Assembly (NCBI RefSeq): GCF_003258595.1
Contig: NZ_QHHQ01000001.1
Location: forward strand, 434,001 to 498,000
DNA length: 64,000 bases
Reading direction: 5' to 3'
Origin: Acuticoccus sediminis
GTDB taxonomy: Bacteria > Pseudomonadota > Alphaproteobacteria > Rhizobiales > Amorphaceae
The notes below the pieces were generated by a model, which had not been told where the DNA came from, did not search any database, and worked only from the letters and a program-made list of their open reading frames with translations. Position numbers and translations under genes: made by a program. The number at the start of each line of letters is the position of its first letter. The stretch's first letter is position 1. This document shows, piece after piece, positions 55,963 through 64,000 of this stretch.

Positions 55963-56739
55963 TCAGGCGGTCCAGCCCCCGTCCATGGAGAGGAGCGTGC
56001 CGGTGATCGAGGCGGCACCGTCGGTGCAGAGATAGACCGCGAGGGAGGCGACCTGCTCGACCGTCACGAACTCCTTGGTCGGCTGCGCGGCGAGGAGGAC
56101 GTCGTGCTTGACCTGCTCCTCGGTGATGCCGCGGGTCCTGGCGGTATCCGGGATCTGCTTCTCGACGAGCGGGGTCCAGACGTAGCCGGGGCAGATGGCG
56201 TTGACGGTGATCTTGTCCTCGGCGGTCTCGAGGGCGACGGTCTTGGTGAGGCCGGCGATGCCGTGCTTGGCGGCGACGTAGGCGACCTTGCCGGGCGAGG
56301 CGACCTTGGCGTGCGCCGAGGCGGTGTTGATGATGCGGCCCCAGCCCGCCTCGCGCATCAGCGGCACCGCGTGCTTGCAGGTGTGGAAGGCGGAGGAGAG
56401 GTTGATCGCGATGATCGCGTCCCACTTCTCGTCCGGAAACTCGGCGATCCCGGCGACATGCTGGATGCCGGCGTTGTTGATCAGGATGTCCACCGAGCCG
56501 AGCTCCGCCTTGGCGGTGGCGATCATGTCGGCGATCTCGGCGGGCTTGGTCATGTCGGCCGCGTTGTAGATGGCCTTGACGCCGCGTGCTTCCAGGCCCT
56601 TGCGCTCGGTCTCGATCTCGTCGGCCGGGCCGAAGCCGTTGATCATGACGTTGACGCCTTCGTCCGCGAGCGCCTTCGCGTAGGCGAGGCCGATGCCGGA
56701 GGTGGAGCCGGTGATGACGGCGGACTTACCCTTAAGCAT
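55963..56739 (-). CDS. bdhA: 3-hydroxybutyrate dehydrogenase
   Basis: 258 residues, SDR family. Beside TGSTSGIGLAYAKAL, NNAGIQHVA, the catalytic YVAAKHG and SA-type serine region INTASAHAKVASPGKVAYVAAKHG, it has the 3HB-specific IQHVA, FPDEKWDAIIAINLSSAFHTCK and HDVLLAAQPTKEFVT. It oxidises (R)-3-hydroxybutyrate, released from PHB by PhaZ, to acetoacetate. First gene of a minus-strand run with the EEP and patatin genes. Divergent from ispG. Confidence 0.96.
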   Translation of the reverse strand: MLKGKSAVITGSTSGIGLAYAKALADEGVNVMINGFGPADEIETERKGLEARGVKAIYNAADMTKPAEIADMIATAKAELGSVDILINNAGIQHVAGIAEFPDEKWDAIIAINLSSAFHTCKHAVPLMREAGWGRIINTASAHAKVASPGKVAYVAAKHGIAGLTKTVALETAEDKITVNAICPGYVWTPLVEKQIPDTARTRGITEEQVKHDVLLAAQPTKEFVTVEQVASLAVYLCTDGAASITGTLLSMDGGWTA

Positions 56740-57079
56740 GGAAGATCTCCCTGCGCCGCATGGCGCTGTCTGGATCGAGGCGGTGTCCGGAGCCGCGGCT
56801 CATCCGTCGCCCCTGTCTCCGCCATCCCGTTGCCCTCAGAATTAACGCCTTCGTTGCACTGCACAAGTCAAAAAACGGCCAGATTCTGCGCATGGATAAA
56901 GCTTCACAATCCTTTGTATGGGCACGCACATCGCCGCCCGGCGGTGGTCCGGACGGCCCGCAGGCGGCGGCGTCGTCGCGTAGGGCGGGGGTGCGCGGCG
57001 GCGCCGGCAATCTTGCCGCAACGGTTTGCTCCGCGCCGGGCAACGCCGTATATCCCGCACCAGCGCACGGAGAGGCCCC
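56740..57079. other. Divergent control region of bdhA and ispG
   Basis: 340 bases without a gene. It contains the ispG promoter (57026-57054) and the motif TTGCACTGCA at 56854-56863, 115 bp upstream of bdhA. Nothing else stands out. Confidence 0.55.
57026..57054 (+). promoter_or_regulatory. Sigma-70-type promoter of ispG
   Basis: TTGCTC (57026-57031), a 17-base spacer and TATATC (57049-57054). The -10 box ends 25 bases before the ATG, leaving a short leader with GGAGAGG. It is the same -10 hexamer and spacing as the rpmI promoter candidate. Confidence 0.55.
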
Positions 57080-58327
<1,248 letters not shown>

Positions 58328-58472
58328 CCGGGAGGCCCATCCCTCGTCCCCGCGGCTGTCTCTGCGGCGCCGATGTGGCGAGAATCGGCAGGGATCCTGC
58401 GGGTGTGACCTGGCTCACAGATTGTCTTGTGCGTGGCAAGCGGTGGTTGAAGAGGGGCCTCCGCATGGACAG

Positions 58473-58500
58473 CTTTGGCGCATCGTTTTTCGCCAAAGGA
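58473..58500 (+). promoter_or_regulatory. Hairpin overlapping the ribosome binding site of the small secreted protein
   Basis: CTTTGGCG (58473-58480) pairs exactly with CGCCAAAG (58491-58498) around a T-rich 10-base loop. The ribosome binding site AAGGA (58496-58500) begins inside the stem, 8 bases before the ATG. Folding would restrict initiation. Confidence 0.5.
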
Positions 58501-58508
58501 TACTGACA

Positions 58509-58793
58509 ATGCTTCGCACCCTGACCGCTGCCACCCTCATTCTCGCCGCCGTCTCCGGCCCCGCCCTCGCCGATCCGGACAACCGGATGCTGGGCTCCTC
58601 CTGGATCAACCATCCGGACGGCTCGCGCACCCACGTGATCACCAACGCGCAGTTCTCGACCGCGCTCGATTTCAACTCCTACAACCAGCGCATCGGCAGC
58701 CGCCGCTTCTCCGGCTACAACAACCGCCACGAGCACAAGGAGCTCGTGAACCGCCTGCGTCGCCCGGGCGACCGCGTGATCTTCGGCTTCTGA
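58509..58793 (+). CDS. Small secreted protein of unknown function
   Basis: 94 residues. Signal peptide [22 protein letters not shown], then a ~72-residue mature part rich in Asn, Arg and His with no cysteine ([48 protein letters not shown]). No family recognised. A short hairpin covers its ribosome binding site, so expression may be conditional. Followed by a GC-rich terminator-like palindrome. Confidence 0.65.
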   Translation: MLRTLTAATLILAAVSGPALADPDNRMLGSSWINHPDGSRTHVITNAQFSTALDFNSYNQRIGSRRFSGYNNRHEHKELVNRLRRPGDRVIFGF

Positions 58794-58800
58794 TCGCGCC

Positions 58801-58818
58801 GGGGCCGCGCGCGGCCCC
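58801..58818. terminator. Terminator-like palindrome
   Basis: GGGGCCGC-GC-GCGGCCCC, eight-base arms, directly after the small secreted protein gene. Only two T follow, so it is a weak candidate. Confidence 0.4.
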
Positions 58819-58899
58819 TTCGAAGGTCCGGCTCTTATCAGCGGGCGCATTCACCCTATGTCTCTTCGTCGGCATTCGTGGCCAATCGGAGGGCGAAGG

Positions 58900-59187
58900 G
58901 TGAGCATGGAGACAGAGGCAGTCGACGTGTCCGGCCTCAACGACTGGGAGGTCGAGGCGGGCGGTGCGGCCATTCTCCGGACGCTGAAGTTCAAGACCTT
59001 CAACGAGGCATTCGGGTTCATGACCCAGGTCGCGCTGACGGCCGAGAAAATGAACCACCACCCGGAGTGGTCGAACGTCTATAATCGCGTGTCGATCCGC
59101 CTGACGACGCACGATACCGGCGGACTGACCGAGAAGGATTTCGCGCTGGCGCGGGAGATCGACCGCGCCGCCGGGGGGCGGACATGA
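58900..59187 (+). CDS. phhB: 4a-hydroxytetrahydrobiopterin dehydratase (PCD/PhhB)
   Basis: 95 residues from the GTG at 58900 (GGAGGG upstream; the ATG two codons later is the alternative). The pterin-carbinolamine dehydratase motif is clear: [40 protein letters not shown], with the active-site HH and the second His. It regenerates the pterin cofactor of aromatic amino acid hydroxylases and related enzymes. No phenylalanine hydroxylase is nearby. Its stop overlaps the next start. Confidence 0.92.
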   Translation: MSMETEAVDVSGLNDWEVEAGGAAILRTLKFKTFNEAFGFMTQVALTAEKMNHHPEWSNVYNRVSIRLTTHDTGGLTEKDFALAREIDRAAGGRT

Positions 59188-59552
59188 ACGACGAAGTACG
59201 CATCGGAGAGATCCTCGGCCCCGACGGGGCCGAACGGCTCGAGGAGGACGAGGCGAAGGTTCGCCGCAGGTTCTGGCCGACGCTGCGCATGGCCGCCCGG
59301 CACATCCCGTTCTCGCAGGACCTCGTGGCCGCCTACTTCTGCGCGCTCGACCCGAAGGTGCCGTTCCGTGTGCGCGCCACGATGCTGGGCGCGCTGGTCT
59401 ATTTCGTGACGCCGATCGACGCGATCCCGGACATGCTCCTGGGAATCGGCTTCAGCGACGACGTGACGGTGCTCCTCGGCGCGATGGCGCTGATGGCGAG
59501 CCACATCACCGACCGCCACCGCGAACGCGCCGCGAAGGCCCTCGCCGACTGA
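59184..59552 (+). CDS. YkvA family (DUF1232) protein
   Basis: 122 residues. The DUF1232 segment is [49 protein letters not shown], with one or two membrane-associated helices and the [11 protein letters not shown] signature. Function is unknown. Overlaps phhB by four bases. Confidence 0.87.
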   Translation: MNDEVRIGEILGPDGAERLEEDEAKVRRRFWPTLRMAARHIPFSQDLVAAYFCALDPKVPFRVRATMLGALVYFVTPIDAIPDMLLGIGFSDDVTVLLGAMALMASHITDRHRERAAKALAD

Positions 59553-59841
59553 ACCGCGGGGCGAAACGGCAGGCGGCGACCGGAGCGCCGGGCCGATGGA
59601 ATGTCGGGAAAATCGGATGTCGGGCGCCCCGTCCGGCGCCGCGCGCCGTCGGGCCCGTCACTGGCGACCCGGCACCCCAACCGCAGCCCCGGCGGAGAGA
59701 GCGGCCGAGGCTGCGGCAGGACCCGATAGGCTCCGCTTATGGCGGGGCCGGCTGGATCCTTCGGGGGTAAAGGGGTATGAGGTTACGCGGGGAGCGGCCG
59801 GCCCCTGGGGCGGCCACTCGTTTGCGTGTCTCGCCGGGGCG

Positions 59842-60057
59842 TTACCAGCCGAAGCGGTCGCGCGGCAGATCCCAGGCCGGACGCTGGCTCTCGGTTCGCG
59901 CCTCCACGTCCGTCAGCCCAATATCTGCGAGCATGCGCTCGTCCAGGCGCTCGAGGTGACGTCGCTCGGTCCATACGTCGAGCCAGTGGCCGACGATGCG
60001 GGCGCGTTTGATCCAACCTGCCTTGGGTAGGGTGATATGAGACAGAACGTGTTCCAC
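59842..60057 (-). CDS. DUF1127 small protein
   Basis: 71 residues from a GTG with an excellent AAGGAGG seven bases upstream. The conserved C-terminal DUF1127 block reads RRHLERLDERMLADIGLTDVEARTES. Such basic proteins are common in alphaproteobacteria and some act in RNA metabolism or stress adaptation. Divergent from a LysR gene, a pairing often conserved. The 289-bp gap on the other side (59553-59841) has nothing obvious. Confidence 0.88.
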   Translation of the reverse strand: MEHVLSHITLPKAGWIKRARIVGHWLDVWTERRHLERLDERMLADIGLTDVEARTESQRPAWDLPRDRFGW

Positions 60058-60160
60058 AGGCCGTCCTCCTTATGCCAGCCGTTGCACCGTTGATTTGGGC
60101 GCCCAAAGATCATAAGTAAAACGAAACGTCCTGATCCCTTTGATCACTGGATTTGATGTT

Positions 60161-61045
60161 ATGGTTCGGACCCTGGATCTCGCAGCTCTCAGAAGCTTTC
60201 TCGCCATCGTCGAGCACGGCGGCGTGACGCGCGCCGCCAAGCGACTGAACCTGACCCAGTCCGCCGTCTCCATGCAGCTGAAGCGCCTGGAGGAGGGCCT
60301 CGGCCACACCCTCCTCGACCGCGCGCGCAAGGGGATGACGCCGACCGCGGCGGGCGAGCAGCTCGCCTCCTACGCCCGACGCATGCTGGAGCTGAACGAC
60401 GAGGCGCTCGCCCGGCTGACGGAGCCGTCCTTCCAGGGCGACCTGACCCTCGGCGCGCCTCACGATGTCGTGTACCCGCACATTCCGGAGGTGCTGCGCC
60501 TCTTCGCGCGCACCTACCCGCGCGTACGCGTGCAGCTCCAGTCGTCCTACACCAGCGTCCTCAAGGACCAGTTCGCGCGGGGCGAGGTGGACGTCATCCT
60601 GACGACCGAGCTGATGCCGGATCCGGGCGCGGAGGTGCTGCAGGCCGGCCCGCTGGTCTGGATCGGCGCGCCGGCCGGGCAGGCCTACCGCAACCGCCCG
60701 CTGCCGCTGGCGTTCGAGAACGGCTGCATTTTCCGCCCCTGGGTGCAGCGGGCGCTCGACGATGCGGGCATTCCCTGGGTGATGGCGGTCGAGTCGCTGT
60801 CGATACGCACTGTCGAGGCGACGGTCGCGGCGGATCTCGCGGTTCATGCCGGCATCGAGGACACGCTGCCGCCGCAGCTCGCGCAGATCGAGCACGGCGG
60901 TTCCTTGCCGCCGCTGCCGACCACTTACATCGCCATGTACGTGGCCGACGGGCCGAATGCCGGCCTCGCCCAGAAGCTCGCGGACGTCCTCCGCGACATG
61001 TGGCGCGCCGCTCCGACCCTAGACCTTCCCCTCGCCGCGGAGTAA
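60161..61045 (+). CDS. LysR-family transcriptional regulator
   Basis: 294 residues from the ATG at 60161. The winged HTH is LDLAALRSFLAIVEHGGVTRAAKRLNLTQSAVSMQLKRLEEGLGHTLLDR; the rest is a co-inducer-binding domain (LGAPHDVVYPHIPEVLRLFARTYP...). It is divergent from the DUF1127 gene with a 103-bp gap, so it probably controls that gene and itself. Ligand unknown. A rho-independent terminator lies 130 bp after the stop. Confidence 0.93.
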   Translation: MVRTLDLAALRSFLAIVEHGGVTRAAKRLNLTQSAVSMQLKRLEEGLGHTLLDRARKGMTPTAAGEQLASYARRMLELNDEALARLTEPSFQGDLTLGAPHDVVYPHIPEVLRLFARTYPRVRVQLQSSYTSVLKDQFARGEVDVILTTELMPDPGAEVLQAGPLVWIGAPAGQAYRNRPLPLAFENGCIFRPWVQRALDDAGIPWVMAVESLSIRTVEATVAADLAVHAGIEDTLPPQLAQIEHGGSLPPLPTTYIAMYVADGPNAGLAQKLADVLRDMWRAAPTLDLPLAAE

Positions 61046-61172
61046 GGGCCCGAGGCACAAGGTTCGAACGAGCCGGTGACAGCGTCGATGCGGCGTGGGG
61101 GGAGCCCCGCGCCAGCTTCGCGCAAGCCGGCCGCCGTACCCCCAGAGCACAACGCCGACGCGGATCATGACG

Positions 61173-61193
61173 GACCGTTGTTCACGGTCTTTT
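61173..61193 (+). terminator. Rho-independent terminator after the LysR gene
   Basis: GACCGT (61173-61178), TGTTC loop, ACGGTC (61184-61189), then four T. Short but well formed. Confidence 0.6.
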
Positions 61194-61250
61194 CAATGCC
61201 TGCCGGTCATAGTGCTTGAGTGTGCCCCCCGTCCCACGGTCAAGATCGCT

Positions 61251-61270
61251 GAATCATGGCGAATCATGGC
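61251..61270. repeat. Tandem 10-bp direct repeat upstream of ialB
   Basis: GAATCATGGC occurs twice back to back (61251-61260 and 61261-61270). Ten-base spacing places both copies on the same helix face, as for OmpR-type regulators. No regulator is identified. Confidence 0.4.
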
Positions 61271-61362
61271 CAACCGGTAATGGAGCGGGGCTTGACCCCG
61301 GCGCGCCTCACCTGAAAAGGGTGGAGTGTGCCTCGACGGACCAAGGACAAGGACTATCCCGA

Positions 61363-61860
61363 ATGCGGTCGATCGCAGCCCTCATCCTCATCCTTTTCCC
61401 CTTATCCGCCAGCGCGCAGGTGCCCCAACTCTTGCAGCAGTATGGCGACTGGGAAGCTTATCGTTACGAGGCGAACGGCAAGACCACCTGTTACGTCTTG
61501 ACGAAGCCGAAGACCCTCGCGCCACCCAATCGCAATCATGGCGACGTGTTCTTCTTCCTGACCACGCGCCCGGGCGATGATGTCACCAATGAGGCAAGCG
61601 TCCTCGTCGGCTACCCCTTCGCGCCGGACTCCACGGTGACGGTCGACATCGACGGCCGCGAGTTCACGATGTTCACCAAGGATGACGGGGCCTGGGTTGA
61701 ATCTCCGGCCGACGAAGCCCAGTTGGTTGCTGCAATGCGCGCCGGCAGCCGGATGACCGTCAAAGGCAAATCCGCCCGCGGTACCGAGACCACCTATACC
61801 TTCTCGCTGTCCGGCGTGACGGCGGGCTCCGACCGGATTTCATCGGGTTGTAAGAACTGA
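61363..61860 (+). CDS. ialB: Invasion-associated locus B (IalB) family protein
   Basis: 165 residues. Signal peptide [19 protein letters not shown], then [67 protein letters not shown] and [11 protein letters not shown] typical of periplasmic IalB proteins. The family was named in Bartonella invasion but is common in free-living alphaproteobacteria. The stop shares a base with the rlmN start, a conserved arrangement in rhizobia. Confidence 0.88.
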   Translation: MRSIAALILILFPLSASAQVPQLLQQYGDWEAYRYEANGKTTCYVLTKPKTLAPPNRNHGDVFFFLTTRPGDDVTNEASVLVGYPFAPDSTVTVDIDGREFTMFTKDDGAWVESPADEAQLVAAMRAGSRMTVKGKSARGTETTYTFSLSGVTAGSDRISSGCKN

Positions 61861-63068
61861 TGGCGAACCTCGCTCTCCTGAAACGACGCTCCGCCCCCGA
61901 GGCCATCACGCCCGAGGTGCGCGCGCTCGACGTGGAGGGCGAACCGCAGCTCATCGGCGCCTCGCGCGCCGAGCTCGCCGGCCATCTCGCGGCCATCGGC
62001 GTCCCGCCGGGGCAGATCGCGATGCGAACCGCCCAGCTCTGGCACTGGCTCTACGTCCGCGGGGTCGAGGACCTCTCGACGATGACCAACGTCGCCGCCC
62101 CGGTCCGCCAGGCCCTCGCCGACCGGCTGCCCGTCGGCAGCGCGGAAATGGTCGAGGAGCAGATCTCCTCGGACGGCACGCGCAAGTGGCTCCTGCGCTT
62201 CCCGGCCAAGGGCGCCGGCCGCCCGGTCGAGGTCGAGACCGTCTACATCCCCGAGGAGACCCGCGGGACACTCTGCGTCTCCTCCCAGGTCGGCTGCACG
62301 CTGAACTGCACCTTCTGCCACACCGGCACTCAGCGCATGGTGCGCAACCTGACCGCCGGCGAGATCGTCGAGCAGGTCGTCTTCGCGCGCCGCCGCCTGG
62401 GTGACTTCGTGGGCGCCGAGCGCGCAGCCAAGGGTCCCGTCGAGGGCCGCATGGTCTCGAACGTCGTCCTCATGGGCATGGGCGAGCCGCTCTACAATTT
62501 CGACAACGTGAAGGCCGCGATGGCGGTGGTGTCGGACGGCGACGGGCTGTCCCTCTCCAAGCGCCGCATCACGCTGTCGACCTCGGGCGTCGTCCCGACC
62601 ATCGAGCGCGTCGGCGCGGAGATGGGCGTCCTCCTCGCGATCTCCCTCCACGCCGTGCGGGACGAGCTGCGCGACGTGCTGGTGCCGATCAACCGCAAGT
62701 ACCCGATCGCCCAGCTGATGGACGCGTGCCGGAACTATCCGGGCCTCTCCAACGCGCGGCGCATCACGTTCGAGTACGTGATGCTGAAGGGCGTGAACGA
62801 CAGCCTCGCCGACGCGCGGGCGCTGGTCGAGCTGATCCGCGGCATCCCGGCCAAGATCAACCTGATCCCGTTCAACTCCTGGCCCGGCGCGCCGTACGAG
62901 TGCTCGGACTGGGACCAGATCGAGGCGTTCGCCGACATCGTGAACCGCGCGGGCTACGCGTCGCCGGTCCGCACCCCGCGCGGGCAGGACATTCTGGCCG
63001 CCTGCGGGCAGCTGAAGTCCGCCTCGCAGAAGGTGTCCGCGCGCGAGCGACGGGCCGAGGCGGTCTAG
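61860..63068 (+). CDS. rlmN: 23S rRNA (A2503-C2)/tRNA (A37-C2) methyltransferase RlmN
   Basis: 402 residues. The radical-SAM cluster motif lies in [15 protein letters not shown] (CxxxCxxC), with [15 protein letters not shown] and [12 protein letters not shown] later, and a C-terminal cysteine region (ILAACGQLK) that holds the methyl-carrier cysteine. RlmN methylates A2503 of 23S rRNA and A37 of some tRNAs. Translationally coupled to ialB. Confidence 0.97.
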   Translation: MANLALLKRRSAPEAITPEVRALDVEGEPQLIGASRAELAGHLAAIGVPPGQIAMRTAQLWHWLYVRGVEDLSTMTNVAAPVRQALADRLPVGSAEMVEEQISSDGTRKWLLRFPAKGAGRPVEVETVYIPEETRGTLCVSSQVGCTLNCTFCHTGTQRMVRNLTAGEIVEQVVFARRRLGDFVGAERAAKGPVEGRMVSNVVLMGMGEPLYNFDNVKAAMAVVSDGDGLSLSKRRITLSTSGVVPTIERVGAEMGVLLAISLHAVRDELRDVLVPINRKYPIAQLMDACRNYPGLSNARRITFEYVMLKGVNDSLADARALVELIRGIPAKINLIPFNSWPGAPYECSDWDQIEAFADIVNRAGYASPVRTPRGQDILAACGQLKSASQKVSARERRAEAV

Positions 63069-63070
63069 CG

Positions 63071-63544
63071 ATGTTCGCGATCTGGGGCCTCACCGCACAG
63101 ATCATCATGATTTCCATCGCCTTCCCGACCGCATGCCTCGCGGCATCGGCGGTGGCGACGCTCGTCATCTTCGGCATCGACCCGGCGACGCTCGGCGCGT
63201 CGACGTGGCCGCAGATCGTGCACCTGTCGTTCGTCATCCTGTCGATGACGCTGGGCGCCGTCGTCACGTCCTTCTGGCCGGCAATGATCGCGGCGACGGT
63301 GACCGAGGGCTTCAAGCTGCGGAGCCTCCTCGCCTACCTCATCACCGGCGCCGTCGTCGGGCTGGTGCGGGTGATGCCCGTCACTGCAGCGGTGTCCGGG
63401 GAGGCGATGCCGCTCGACACCGCGGCCGCGCAGCTCTCCATCGCCTGCGGGGCGATCGGCGGGCTCGTCTACTGGGCCATCGCCGGACGCAGCGCCGGGC
63501 GATGGCTGGAACTGCCGTGGTTCGAGGAGCGCCGCTGGCGCTGA
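63071..63544 (+). CDS. Hypothetical four-helix membrane protein
   Basis: 157 residues starting 2 bases after rlmN. Four hydrophobic segments: MISIAFPTACLAASAVATLVIFG, HLSFVILSMTLGAVVTSF, LLAYLITGAVVGLVRVM and LSIACGAIGGLVYWAIAG. Similar proteins are common in Rhizobiales downstream of rlmN, but no function is known. Confidence 0.7.
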   Translation: MFAIWGLTAQIIMISIAFPTACLAASAVATLVIFGIDPATLGASTWPQIVHLSFVILSMTLGAVVTSFWPAMIAATVTEGFKLRSLLAYLITGAVVGLVRVMPVTAAVSGEAMPLDTAAAQLSIACGAIGGLVYWAIAGRSAGRWLELPWFEERRWR

Positions 63545-63587
63545 CCGGCGCCGCCCGACGGCCCGGGGCCTCCCGCGCGAGAGGCTG

Positions 63588-63616
63588 TTGCGATTCCCGG
63601 CACGAACGTTTATATC
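63588..63616 (+). promoter_or_regulatory. Sigma-70-type promoter of rpmI-rplT
   Basis: TTGCGA (63588-63593), exactly 17 bases, TATATC (63611-63616). It leaves a ~100-base leader before rpmI, where ribosomal protein L20 feedback sites occur in other bacteria. No specific leader structure was confirmed. Confidence 0.6.
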
Positions 63617-63726
63617 GCGCGCTCTACCCGAAAAGGTCGCCCGGCCACGCTCGGCTTGTCTGCTGAGCTGACGTTCTCGTTGAGCGTCGTGGGGCATGCC
63701 GCGGCGGCCGCCACACGGAGTTTGAA

Positions 63727-63933
63727 ATGCCCAAGTTGAAGACGAAGTCGGGCGCCAAAAAGCGCTTCAAGATCACGGGGACCGGCAAGGTCATGGTCGC
63801 CCAGGCCGGCAAGCGGCACGGGATGATCAAGCGGTCCACCAAGTTTATCCGCCAGGCCCGCGGCACGACGGCGCTGTCGAAGCCCGACGCCAAGGTCGTG
63901 AAGAAGTCCTTCATGCCGTACGCGAGGGGTTGA
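63727..63933 (+). CDS. rpmI: 50S ribosomal protein L35
   Basis: 68 residues. [37 protein letters not shown] is definitive for L35. Followed by rplT after 5 bases. No infC gene precedes it; a membrane-protein gene does. Confidence 0.98.
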   Translation: MPKLKTKSGAKKRFKITGTGKVMVAQAGKRHGMIKRSTKFIRQARGTTALSKPDAKVVKKSFMPYARG

Positions 63934-63938
63934 GTTAG

Positions 63939-64000
63939 ATGGCACACGTCAAACGCGGCGTCACCGCGCACGCCAAGCACAAGAAGGTCCTGAAGCAGGC
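63939..64000 (+). CDS. rplT: 50S ribosomal protein L20, N-terminal part
   Basis: The window ends after 20 codons (MAHVKRGVTAHAKHKKVLKQ...), which match the strongly conserved L20 N-terminus. L20 is essential for early 50S assembly and, in other bacteria, represses its own operon. Confidence 0.95.
   Translation, partial: MAHVKRGVTAHAKHKKVLKQ

Larger units (their letters stand above)
61046..61362. other. Intergenic region between the LysR gene and ialB
   Basis: 317 bases without a gene. It holds the LysR terminator (61173-61193) and an exact tandem 10-bp repeat at 61251-61270, ~93 bp upstream of ialB. Confidence 0.5.

Overview
The window is high-GC DNA from an alphaproteobacterium, most likely a member of the Hyphomicrobiales (Rhizobiales). 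The evidence is the set of lineage-typical genes: BA14K-family proteins, an Hsp20/DUF1150 pair, DUF2093, DUF1127 divergent from a LysR gene, the ActS/ActR redox pair, MmcB, and IalB overlapping rlmN. Nothing marks a plasmid, prophage, transposon or CRISPR array. The region reads as chromosome, with coding sequence packed on both strands and many stop/start overlaps. No tRNA or rRNA gene was found.

Layout. 1-4.9 kb: end of an isoprenylcysteine methyltransferase-like gene, a TRAP large permease, then a purine-catabolism run: xdhC, a C-terminally truncated guanine deaminase, and a UraD-Ldh2 fusion. 4.9-6.7 kb (minus): ada and a PF09859 2-oxoglutarate oxygenase, an alkylation-repair pair. 6.9-11.5 kb: an SDR, a GAF histidine kinase, a CDF metal exporter and a TSUP exporter. 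11.6-15.3 kb: cysQ-cysD-cysNC, which makes PAPS and recycles PAP. 15.4-18.9 kb: an SRPBCC/ArsR pair, a DsbA-like isomerase, a secreted DUF1906 protein and an EamA protein. 19-22.8 kb (minus): sdhC-sdhD-sdhA followed by two BA14K genes, with no sdhB. 22.9-29.4 kb: tldD, a class II aldolase, DUF2093, a HerA-like ATPase, mmcB and chrA.

29.7-36.5 kb: actS-actR, divergent from a 953-residue intracellular PHB depolymerase whose long tail looks phasin-like and then histone-H1-like, and an acyl-CoA synthetase. 37.2-40.7 kb (minus): a quaternary-amine ABC importer (binding protein, permease, ATPase). 41.4-48.2 kb: a sulfotransferase, hsp20-DUF1150, rplS, a thermonuclease-like protein, an L,D-transpeptidase overlapping dapF, and a response regulator beside a cyclic-nucleotide-binding protein. 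48.8-52 kb: type I secretion ABC and HlyD genes. 52-56.7 kb (minus): a CPA2 antiporter and a bdhA-EEP-patatin run. 57-64 kb: ispG, a small secreted protein, a pterin dehydratase, YkvA, DUF1127/LysR, ialB-rlmN, a membrane protein and rpmI-rplT (cut by the window end).

How the genes work together. PHB mobilisation is represented by PhaZ, BdhA, possibly the patatin hydrolase, and an acyl-CoA synthetase. PAPS synthesis could feed the sulfotransferase. DapF and the L,D-transpeptidase link precursor supply to peptidoglycan cross-linking. The most unusual items are the PhaZ fusion, the two rearranged purine genes, and two perfect hairpins that overlap ribosome binding sites.
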